From Chitinophagaceae bacterium (GTDB lineage Bacteria > Bacteroidota > Bacteroidia > Chitinophagales > Chitinophagaceae): a stretch of DNA of 5,070 nt. Of the stretch, positions 1 through 5,070 are shown in pieces. Positions within the stretch are counted from its first letter, which is position 1; each line of letters opens with the position of its first letter. The notes beneath the pieces are model-generated. The model saw only the letters and a program-made list of their open reading frames with translations, was not told the DNA's origin and did no database searches. The stretch is taken from positions 1 to 5,070 of the forward strand of contig JAGNOY010000192.1 of the NCBI GenBank assembly GCA_017989935.1. Direction: 5' to 3'. Position numbers and translations under genes: made by a program.

Positions 1-255
1 AATACTTGAATAGGTTGATGGAAATTGACCAGGAGGAAACATAATTCTCTTCCCCAGCGGGGTGATTACATAGCCAACTTTATCACCAGTTTGGGCTTCA
101 TAGTAACCACATACAAAGCCCTTGTTATTAATACCGGTTGTATATGTATTCAAAGGTGTGGTTTGGTTAGGGGAAAAATTTATTTCCTCAAGTGTTTGTG
201 CATGCGCAAATATCATCATGCACAAAAAGCTGATTAAGGTAAAACATTTTTTCAT
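1..255 (-). CDS. Secreted protein with HAF-like repeat, N-terminal part (cut by window edge)
   Basis: The frame opens with ATG at 255-253 and stays open for 85 codons to the left edge, so the C-terminus is missing. Residues 1-19 form a clear Sec signal peptide: MKK, then a hydrophobic stretch, ending in AHA before Gln20-Thr21. The protein is therefore exported. From about residue 40 the sequence has the pattern of the HAF-type extracellular repeat: a Gly-Ile-Asn-Asn-Lys-Gly start, then a Val-Cys-Gly-Tyr-Tyr strand, a Gly-Tyr-Val strand, a PLGKR turn and a PPG-containing segment ending in Thr-Tyr-Ser-Ser-Ile, where the next repeat would be expected to begin. This similarity is recognised by eye, not by a profile search. 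HAF-repeat proteins are predicted extracellular beta-structured proteins of unknown role. The gene diverges from the kinase at 486. Confidence is high that it is a real secreted protein and moderate for the repeat family. Confidence 0.78.
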   Translation of the reverse strand, partial: MKKCFTLISFLCMMIFAHAQTLEEINFSPNQTTPLNTYTTGINNKGFVCGYYEAQTGDKVGYVITPLGKRIMFPPGQFPSTYSSI

Positions 256-403
256 GTGGCTTGATTTTGCACAAATAAATTAAATTCTCACACAAACAGA
301 AATACTCAATTTGTAGTATGATTAATCTGCCTATTAGCATGACCATTGATAAAATATCGATCAAGCAACTTTGCTCCTTCGTTTATTTGCTCAACAATGT
401 CAC

Positions 404-434
404 TTTCCTCCTAAGGAGGCGTTCATACTTTTTG
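404..434 (+). promoter_or_regulatory. Candidate promoter for the TPR histidine kinase
   Basis: The Bacteroidota housekeeping promoter consensus is TTTG, about 17-20 bases, then TAnnTTTG. Here TTTC (404-407) is followed by 18 bases and then TACTTTTTG (426-434). That is one mismatch in the upstream element and one extra base inside the downstream element. Transcription would begin near 440 and leave an untranslated leader of roughly 45 bases before the ATG at 486. The match is imperfect and AT-rich DNA produces such hits often, so this is only a candidate. The spacer between the two elements is largely taken up by the palindrome at 407-419. Confidence 0.25.
407..419. promoter_or_regulatory. Perfect 13-base palindrome, possible operator
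   Basis: CCTCCTAAGGAGG has two 6-base arms (CCTCCT and AGGAGG) around a single central A at 413. It is unusually GC-rich for this intergenic region and falls between the two elements of the candidate kinase promoter, where a bound protein would block RNA polymerase. The right half contains AAGGAGG, which resembles a Shine-Dalgarno sequence, but no credible gene starts just downstream. A role as operator is inference. One such palindrome is expected by chance in a few thousand bases. Confidence 0.3.
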
Positions 435-485
435 CATGAAATAATCAAGTGAATTCAGTATTTTTATCTAATAATCCAACTAAAC

Positions 486-2405
486 ATGCGCTTCAATTTT
501 ATACTCTTTTTGCTTTTTCAATTTACATGTCTAAACCAAAGTAGCGCACAAACCTCTATTTTAAATCAATTTAAAAATGAGTTCGAAGTAAGTCAATCAA
601 AAAAAGATAAAGGACAAGTTGCCTTAAAAATATGTGAGCAATTCAATTCTCTTTCTGCGGATAGTTTAAGCAAGTATGTTCAAATTGGACTTGAAAATAG
701 TGCAAGAAATAGCCCAGATTTCTTTCGCTTAAAAAATTTCTACACCTATACTTTTCTAAAAAATTCCAAATCAAAAGAGGCTAATATTTATATTGATAGC
801 TTAATACATGTAGCAAGCCATACACAAATAAAAGAATCCATTCGATTAGAAATATTGTATAATAAAATCATCTGCCTTATTCGAGACAACCAATACAAAT
901 TAGCGATGGATTCCGCCATTAATTTACTCAAAGCAAGCGAAAAACTAGCTGATACCTTATCTATCATGAAATCATATTCAGCTTTAGGACTCGCCAATAT
1001 GGAATTAGAAAATGAAGGAGAAGCTGTGAATTGGTTAAGAAAAGGAATAAACTTTACTCGTAATGAAAATTTATTGGCCATGGTCAATTCACTTTTCTTG
1101 AATATTGCCTCCTGTTATAAAGTAAGAGAAGGATATGATAGTGCCATGCTATTTATCAATCAAGGGTTAACCTATACAATACAATTAGAAAACCTAACTA
1201 ATCAAGCAAATGCCTTAAATATCAGAGCTGGTATTTATTCGAAAATGAACAAAAAAAATGACGCGCAAAAAGATTTAGAAAACGCGTTGATTCTTAGGCA
1301 GAAGGTTGGTGATTTACATTATACCATTGCAGATATGGGTGTACTTTCTTTCTTTTATACATACAACAACCAAGCCTTAAAAGGAATTGAAATTGCCAAG
1401 CAAGGCATTATGTTAGCCGAAAAAACAGGTAATATCTATAAACTCATTTATTTAAAAAAAGGATTAGCAAACGCCTATCATGGAGCTAAACAATATGAAA
1501 AAGCCTATCTAACTTCTACAGAAATTGTAGGGTTAAAAGATTCGCTGTATGAAGCGAATACTGAAAAAGCCATTGCTGATTTAGAAGCCAAATACGAATT
1601 ACAAAAAAAAGAAAATATCATTATTCAGCAAGAAAATAAATTAATAAGAAGTCGGTATACTACTTATGTATCCTTGATATTACTTGGCCTTGGAGCCCTA
1701 CTGACTTGGCTGATTTATAGAAATTATAGACATGTACAAAGCCGAAAAATGGAAAAAGCATTAGCCGAAGAAAAAATAAATTCGTTGAAGGCGGTTCAAT
1801 TAGCGGAAGAAAAGGAACGTAAGCGAATCGCCGCAGATTTGCACGACAACCTTGGCTCTTATGCCGCAGCAATTACTTCGAATATTAAATATTTAAAAGA
1901 CAAATCTTCCGAAGACAACAATCAGCTTATTTCCCAATTAGATGAAAATGCTCAAGGCATTGTTACCCAACTCAGCGACTCTATTTGGGTATTAAAAAAC
2001 GAACACCTGCCTATTACTAAATTAGCTGACCGATTTAAATCATGGGCTCAAAAATTAATGCTAAACTACCCAAATGTCAATTACAATTATGAAGAAAACA
2101 TAACAAACGATATAGAATTAGCCCCAGCTAAAATACTTAACCTCTTTCTCATCCTAAAAGAGTGCCTTACGAATTCACTCAAACATAGCGATTGCAATAC
2201 CATAAATATTCAATTTATAAACACCGACTTCATTCACATTACCATAGAGGATAATGGAAAAGGCTTTCAAAGCAACTTGATTAATAGAGGTACAGGCCTT
2301 GACAATATCAAGCATCGTGCTAAAGAATGTGAATTGCAGGTAAAATGGGAAGTTCTCGAACCCACTGGCACAAGAGTTACCATACACCAGCCTACTATAA
2401 ATTAA
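486..2405 (+). CDS. TPR-repeat membrane sensor histidine kinase (HisKA_3 / NarX-LytS-like ATPase type)
   Basis: This is the sensor of a two-component system, 639 residues. Residues 1-21 are a signal peptide ending in SSA before Gln22. Residues about 120-350 hold five to six degenerate TPR helix pairs (for example 160-190, 204-230, 241-271, 280-311, 320-350), predicted to lie in the periplasm. A charged helix (355-388), likely coiled coil, leads to one membrane segment (about 392-411) and a second charged helix (416-446). The dimerisation and phosphoacceptor motif ERKRIAADLHDNLGS (444-458) gives His453 as the phosphorylated residue. The ATP-binding domain shows an N-box with Asn563 (NSLKH), a G1 box at 588-594 (EDNGKGF) and a G2 box at 601-605 (RGTGL), so the core looks intact and active. 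The Gln of the DxxxQ phosphatase motif known in NarX-type kinases is Ser458 here. An in-frame stop at 450-452 supports the ATG at 486. The partner regulator follows 38 bases downstream. The ligand is unknown; TPRs suggest a protein partner. Confidence 0.95.
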   Translation: MRFNFILFLLFQFTCLNQSSAQTSILNQFKNEFEVSQSKKDKGQVALKICEQFNSLSADSLSKYVQIGLENSARNSPDFFRLKNFYTYTFLKNSKSKEANIYIDSLIHVASHTQIKESIRLEILYNKIICLIRDNQYKLAMDSAINLLKASEKLADTLSIMKSYSALGLANMELENEGEAVNWLRKGINFTRNENLLAMVNSLFLNIASCYKVREGYDSAMLFINQGLTYTIQLENLTNQANALNIRAGIYSKMNKKNDAQKDLENALILRQKVGDLHYTIADMGVLSFFYTYNNQALKGIEIAKQGIMLAEKTGNIYKLIYLKKGLANAYHGAKQYEKAYLTSTEIVGLKDSLYEANTEKAIADLEAKYELQKKENIIIQQENKLIRSRYTTYVSLILLGLGALLTWLIYRNYRHVQSRKMEKALAEEKINSLKAVQLAEEKERKRIAADLHDNLGSYAAAITSNIKYLKDKSSEDNNQLISQLDENAQGIVTQLSDSIWVLKNEHLPITKLADRFKSWAQKLMLNYPNVNYNYEENITNDIELAPAKILNLFLILKECLTNSLKHSDCNTINIQFINTDFIHITIEDNGKGFQSNLINRGTGLDNIKHRAKECELQVKWEVLEPTGTRVTIHQPTIN

Positions 2406-2431
2406 GTATTACTTATTTAAAATTAGCCCTA

Positions 2432-2439
2432 TACCTTTG
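2432..2439 (+). promoter_or_regulatory. Perfect TAnnTTTG element just before the regulator start
   Basis: TACCTTTG matches the Bacteroidota -7 promoter consensus exactly and ends four bases before the GTG start codon at 2444. At the expected distance upstream (2409-2412) there is TTAC, not TTTG, so only half of the promoter is convincing. If active, transcription would begin at or next to the start codon and give a leaderless or nearly leaderless regulator mRNA, separate from the kinase transcript. The motif also contributes the in-frame TGA at 2438-2440, so it may be a coincidence. Confidence 0.3.
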
Positions 2440-2443
2440 AACA

Positions 2444-3127
2444 GTGAAAACAATAGAACACCAAATCAACATAGCGCTTGTTGATGATAATGTCATTAAC
2501 CGAAATACTTTTATTCAAAAAATAAAATGTTTTGAAGATATAAACTTGTCTTTGGTTTCCACCTCTGGCCATGAATTTCTCGAATCCATTAAAGGGCTTC
2601 CTTTGCAACAATTGCCCACCTTAGTATTCATGGATATCGAAATGCCAGGATTAAATGGCATTGATACAATCAGGCTAGCCAAATCAATTCACGAAAGCAT
2701 GCAGTTTATAATTTTAACTGTCTTCGAAGATGACGATAATATTTTCGAAGCCATTCAAGCAGGCGCTGCAGGCTATTTACTCAAACACGAATCCGATCAA
2801 ACCATTTATTCATCCATTCAAGAACTCTTAGAATTTGGTGGCGCACCTATGAGCCCAGCTATCGCACGCAAAACCTTGAAACTTTTAGGTCAACAAAACG
2901 CCCGCGATCATAAGCCTCCCACTGAACTCATTGACACCTTACTTTCCGAAAGAGAAAAAGAAGTACTCCTGCACATGGTGAATGGATATGATGCCAAAAG
3001 AATTGCCACCATGACAAACATTAGCACCCTCACTGTACGCAAACATATTTCAAATATCTACAACAAACTACATGTCAATTCTAAGGCTCAAGTGATTTCT
3101 ATGGCTCATAAAAATCATTGGCTCTAA
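2444..3127 (+). CDS. Response regulator, REC-LuxR (NarL/FixJ type)
   Basis: This cytoplasmic transcription factor of 227 residues is the probable partner of the kinase just upstream. The receiver domain (about 8-130) has the acidic pair Asp14-Asp15, the phosphorylated Asp64 in a FMDIEMPG strand end, the switch Thr92 (ILTVFED) and the conserved Lys114 (GYLLKHES). A linker of roughly 30 residues leads to a LuxR/GerE helix-turn-helix (about 167-222) with the family signature SEREKEVL, then RIATMTNIS, TVRKHISNIYNKL and a final SKAQVISMA helix. Every expected key residue is present. The start is GTG: an in-frame TGA lies at 2438-2440 and the next in-frame ATG is at residue 63, inside the receiver domain. 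The 38-base gap to the kinase suggests co-transcription, but a perfect TAnnTTTG at 2432-2439 could give it its own promoter. Its target genes are not evident. Confidence 0.96.
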   Translation: MKTIEHQINIALVDDNVINRNTFIQKIKCFEDINLSLVSTSGHEFLESIKGLPLQQLPTLVFMDIEMPGLNGIDTIRLAKSIHESMQFIILTVFEDDDNIFEAIQAGAAGYLLKHESDQTIYSSIQELLEFGGAPMSPAIARKTLKLLGQQNARDHKPPTELIDTLLSEREKEVLLHMVNGYDAKRIATMTNISTLTVRKHISNIYNKLHVNSKAQVISMAHKNHWL

Positions 3128-3193
3128 ACAAGTAGTTTTATATTGCCCCCAATTTTCATTCCCGCCAAGTCGAGTTACGTTTCGGGGACCCTA
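3128..3193. other. Convergent intergenic gap, probable two-way termination region
   Basis: The regulator ends at 3127 and the minus-strand lipoprotein gene ends at 3194, so transcripts from both sides must stop here. No textbook terminator is present. The candidates are a 4-base stem ATTG/CAAT (3142-3153) followed by three Ts, and a longer-looped stem pairing 3159-3164 with 3183-3188 (five normal pairs and one G-T). The second lies in a patch, 3161-3190, in which 19 of 30 bases are G or C, well above its surroundings. Confidence 0.35.
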
Positions 3194-3529
3194 TCATGGC
3201 ATTACATACAATTTTAAATTATCACTAATGACCGAATCATACAACACCTCTTGATTCTTTCCGGTAATTTTTACAGTATGCGCATTAGTTGCAACCTTCA
3301 AATTATACATAAAGCCCCCTGATGTATTTGTCCGAATTGATATCGAACGAAAGTTTAGCCCACAACCAAGTTCTCCTTTCACTCGCTGGGCATAATCTAA
3401 GTCTAAACTATAATTAGTTATAGGCAAAGAATCTACCTTACTCAATAATACCCCATTCAACATCAACTCATCATTTTCGCATTTACAAGATGCCATAAAA
3501 GCAACAAGAATTACAACTAATTTTTTCAT
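3194..3529 (-). CDS. Small lipoprotein with carboxypeptidase-regulatory-like fold
   Basis: This 111-residue protein starts at the ATG at 3529-3527. An in-frame TTG eight codons earlier is open but would place a charged extension in front of a normal signal peptide. Residues 1-14 (MKK, hydrophobic core, then FMAS) precede Cys15, a credible lipobox, so the protein is probably a lipid-anchored lipoprotein. The residues after the cysteine (Lys16, Cys17, then Glu, Asn, Asp, Glu) are acidic, resembling the lipoprotein export signal that sends Bacteroidota lipoproteins to the cell surface. Residues about 25-90 have the rhythm of a carboxypeptidase regulatory-like beta-sandwich: a GVLLS strand, a SLPITNYSLDL strand, then TNTSGGFMYNL, comparable to the usual T-D-x-x-G-x-F turn. 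No catalytic residues are expected. It is last in a three-gene run, 40 bases after the barrel gene. The gene is likely real; the fold is recognised by eye. Confidence 0.8.
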   Translation of the reverse strand: MKKLVVILVAFMASCKCENDELMLNGVLLSKVDSLPITNYSLDLDYAQRVKGELGCGLNFRSISIRTNTSGGFMYNLKVATNAHTVKITGKNQEVLYDSVISDNLKLYVMP

Positions 3530-3569
3530 AACTATTTTTTTTAATAACGACAAACTATACTAATTATTA

Positions 3570-4418
3570 TTAATAAGCAAAGCCAAATCTCAAACTTATA
3601 GAAGGCACCCACCTAGCTATATTATCCATCTTAGTTGGGTAATATATTTTTTCATTACCACCACCCGGATCAAAAGATCTCCACTCTTGCGGCTTATTTT
3701 TCTCTGCTCCATATCTATACGAAACACCTACATGCGTATCAACATAAAAGTATTTCAAAAACCTTCTCTGAGCCCCGTAATATAAAGATAAATTATTGTC
3801 ATAAAACGGATGGGTATTATGATCAGAAAATGGATTTTCTTCCTTTGTTCTTATATCCCAATAATCATAGCCCGTTTGTAACACATTTCTACTGGCTCTA
3901 AATGCTAAGTAATTACCCGAAAAATTATTTTTTGTATGCTTACGGTGCATATGCCTTCTAGCATTATAATAATATCTCAATTCCGCAGCAATACTCGAAT
4001 TAAAAATCATTTTCTTATGGGCTGATTTTCCCCAAGCCCCATAATAAACGCCCAAAGAATCGCTCTTATCTTTTTGATACGTTGTGAAAAAATCCATGAC
4101 AGGATTTTCATCATAATCCTTTTCGGAATAAATAATATTCTTACTCTCTACTTGATAGGATAAAAAAGGAAATATCTTTCTCTCATAAGAAATTATAATA
4201 GGTACGCCATCATATGTAATAGCTACTTTATTGCTCACCCCATTCAGCAACAAGGGTATTATTTTCAATTTTAAGATACTCGTTTCTTCTTTGTTAGCCA
4301 TGGTAATAAAATTATAAGTTTTCATAAATTTATGTTGCTTCACTTCAAAAGAATCTGTTTGCGCCTGAAGTAGAATTACATTCAATACTAGGCCAATAAA
4401 TAGGATATGCTGTTTCAT
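3570..4418 (-). CDS. Predicted outer-membrane beta-barrel protein
   Basis: This 282-residue protein has a Sec signal peptide (residues 1-19, ending LQA before Gln20-Thr21). The mature part is rich in Tyr, Phe and alternating hydrophobic residues. Typical segments are LKIIPLLLNG (50-59) followed by a strand with SYERKIFPFLSYQVES (77-92), AAELRYYYNARR (144-155) and NFSGNYLAFRASR (165-177), and a last strand SISLRFGFAY ending in an aromatic residue, as outer-membrane barrels do for assembly by BamA. The Gly-x-Tyr-Glu-Arg and Glu-Leu-Arg-Tyr-Tyr patterns recall the DUF3575-like barrels of Bacteroidota, but I cannot confirm the family. The long polar loops (about 97-135 and 183-207) would face outward. 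It lies between the DUF4097-like gene (52 bases upstream) and the lipoprotein gene. The start is ATG at 4418-4416. Substrate and function are unknown. Confidence 0.82.
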   Translation of the reverse strand: MKQHILFIGLVLNVILLQAQTDSFEVKQHKFMKTYNFITMANKEETSILKLKIIPLLLNGVSNKVAITYDGVPIIISYERKIFPFLSYQVESKNIIYSEKDYDENPVMDFFTTYQKDKSDSLGVYYGAWGKSAHKKMIFNSSIAAELRYYYNARRHMHRKHTKNNFSGNYLAFRASRNVLQTGYDYWDIRTKEENPFSDHNTHPFYDNNLSLYYGAQRRFLKYFYVDTHVGVSYRYGAEKNKPQEWRSFDPGGGNEKIYYPTKMDNIARWVPSISLRFGFAY

Positions 4419-4435
4419 AATGTGATGTGTTTACT

Positions 4436-4462
4436 TTGTAAGTTTTTATTATTATTGTAAGT
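4436..4462 (-). repeat. Pair of 8-base direct repeats upstream of the barrel gene
   Basis: TTGTAAGT occurs at 4436-4443 and again at 4455-4462 (ACTTACAA twice when read in the direction of the barrel gene). The copies are 19 bases apart start to start, close to two turns of DNA, and the nearer one is 17 bases before the barrel start codon. Tandem half-sites on one face of the helix can bind a dimeric regulator, or the pair may be chance in AT-rich DNA. No promoter elements with correct spacing were seen here. Confidence 0.3.
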
Positions 4463-4470
4463 GGTTGATT

Positions 4471-5070
4471 TTATAAATTAATTTTAGAATAACTAGCCTT
4501 AATGATAAATCCTGGCAACGGTTTCTCCATATGAATGAAATATAATTCCCCTTTCTTCTCAACGGGCATATTTCCTTCTTGTATGATAGGTTCCTTGTAG
4601 GATTCAACCGAAACCGAATGTTTACTATAATTGATACTCTTGCATTTTAACTCGCAGTTACTCAAATACATTTTTACGTTCACCGAATTATCAATATTGC
4701 TTAAATTTATTTTAGCATTCGAATTCTGAATAAACAATAAATTGCCTTTTACATCGCTTGCCATAATATCTCCAGATTTATGTCTAATGTCTAAACTGCC
4801 ATTAAACTTAGAAATATTTAATTCTGAAAGATCTCCCTTAATTTTTAAGTTCCCATTTACATTCACTAAATCTACCTTACCAAAATCTTGATTGATACTA
4901 CCTCGTGCACGTAGGTTCACCACTTTACAGCTACCAAAATTATTCTCAATATCTACATTCACCGAATCTGGAATACTAATTTCAAATACAATCTTTAATT
5001 TGGCCTTAGGTTCCTTTTCATTGCCCACTATGGTAAAAAAGTTACTGATAAAAATTTCGTTCAATGTTTT
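4471..5070 (-). CDS. DUF4097-like putative adhesin, C-terminal part (cut by window edge)
   Basis: The frame runs from the right edge to a TAA at 4473-4471, with 199 residues visible. It is open back to the edge (Lys-Thr before an in-frame TTG at 5064), and no signal peptide is visible, so the true start lies outside the window. The visible part is a run of short beta strands with Asn, Gly, Ser and Asp turns. It begins with FEISIPDSVNVDIENNFGSC (29-48), then repeated strands such as GSINQDFGKVDL, GNLKIKGDLSEL, GSLDIRHKSGDI and NSVNVKMYLSN. The FEISIPDSVNVDIENNFG opening and the ladder of strands match the right-handed beta-helix pattern of DUF4097/DUF2807 putative adhesins of Bacteroidota. These often sit in envelope-stress operons with an ECF sigma factor or anti-sigma factor, which would be off the right edge here. 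It is the first visible gene of the minus-strand operon. Confidence 0.78.
   Translation of the reverse strand, partial: KTLNEIFISNFFTIVGNEKEPKAKLKIVFEISIPDSVNVDIENNFGSCKVVNLRARGSINQDFGKVDLVNVNGNLKIKGDLSELNISKFNGSLDIRHKSGDIMASDVKGNLLFIQNSNAKINLSNIDNSVNVKMYLSNCELKCKSINYSKHSVSVESYKEPIIQEGNMPVEKKGELYFIHMEKPLPGFIIKASYSKINL

Larger units (their letters stand above)
256..485. other. Divergent intergenic region
   Basis: This 230-base gap separates the two divergently read genes and must hold both of their promoters unless transcripts enter from outside. It contains a perfect 13-base palindrome (407-419) and a weak rightward promoter candidate (404-434). No clean Bacteroidota promoter (TTTG, about 19 bases, TAnnTTTG) was found facing left. 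The best leftward match is TTTATTTG, read from 279 to 272, with one mismatch and no properly spaced TTTG. No RNA gene or riboswitch was recognised. A 44-codon frame at 318-452 is present but looks like chance. Confidence 0.6.

Noticed and set aside
25..237. A 70-codon plus-strand frame opposite the start of the HAF-like gene.
   Set aside because: It is antisense to a frame with a clear signal peptide and repeat pattern, and its translation has no recognisable feature.
411..440. AAGGAGG as a Shine-Dalgarno sequence for a gene starting at the ATG at 436.
   Set aside because: That frame reads Met-Lys and then hits a stop at once, and Bacteroidota genes generally do not rely on such sites.
318..452. 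A plus-strand frame of 44 codons (ATG at 318, TGA at 450) in the divergent gap, in the same frame as the kinase.
   Set aside because: It is short, has no recognisable domain, spans the candidate promoter and palindrome, and gives a composition expected of translated non-coding AT-rich DNA. Sharing the kinase frame is a one-in-three coincidence.
788..1087. A 99-codon minus-strand frame inside the kinase gene.
   Set aside because: It lies fully within the TPR coding region on the other strand; the kinase is unambiguous there. Shorter antisense frames at 1660-1872, 2175-2387 and 2429-2611 were rejected for the same reason.
3142..3153. Stem ATTG-CCCC-CAAT followed by Ts as an intrinsic terminator for the regulator.
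   Set aside because: The stem has only four pairs, three of them A-T, and the T run is three bases long before a C, too weak to call.
3530..3553. A TTG start eight codons upstream for the lipoprotein.
   Set aside because: It would put Met-Ser-Leu-Leu-Lys-Lys-Ile-Val in front of a standard MKK signal peptide; the ATG at 3529 gives a normal lipoprotein N-terminus.
3635..3901. An 88-codon plus-strand frame opposite the barrel gene.
   Set aside because: The minus-strand gene has a signal peptide and barrel-like strands, while this frame has no domain or export signal.

Overview
The window looks like chromosomal DNA from a member of the Bacteroidota. The sequence is AT-rich. Four reading frames begin with a signal peptide, and three of these end in an Ala-Gln-Thr type cleavage site. 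The genes lack Shine-Dalgarno sequences at the usual position. The protein types (TPR-containing HisKA_3-type histidine kinase, outer-membrane barrel, DUF4097-like adhesin, small lipoprotein) are common in that phylum. No rRNA, tRNA, CRISPR array or insertion sequence was seen. I could not assign a genus.

Layout. (1) Positions 1-255, minus strand: the first 85 codons of a secreted protein whose visible part resembles a HAF-family extracellular repeat; it runs off the left edge. (2) Positions 256-485: a divergent intergenic region with a perfect 13-base palindrome and a weak candidate promoter facing right. (3) Positions 486-3127, plus strand: a two-component pair. A 639-residue kinase, with a signal peptide, predicted periplasmic TPR repeats, one membrane segment and a cytoplasmic kinase core, is followed 38 bases later by a REC-LuxR response regulator. 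The regulator starts with GTG, and a perfect TAnnTTTG element lies just in front of that codon. (4) Positions 3128-3193: a short convergent gap with a locally GC-rich patch. (5) Positions 3194-5070, minus strand: three envelope genes in one direction. In transcription order they are a DUF4097-like beta-helical protein (cut by the right edge), a predicted outer-membrane beta-barrel, and a small lipoprotein with a carboxypeptidase-regulatory-like fold. The gaps are 52 and 40 bases, so they are probably one operon.

How the parts may work together. The kinase would detect a periplasmic or envelope-related signal through its TPR region, phosphorylate itself on His453, and pass the phosphate to Asp64 of the regulator, which would then act on promoters through its C-terminal helix-turn-helix. 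The targets cannot be read from the sequence. The flanking secreted and envelope genes are candidates by proximity only. The minus-strand trio looks like a set of surface or envelope components with no known collective function. I did not find convincing evidence of a wholly new system. The observations most worth checking are the altered phosphatase motif of the kinase, the possible leaderless or internal promoter of the regulator, and the uncharacterised three-gene envelope cluster.
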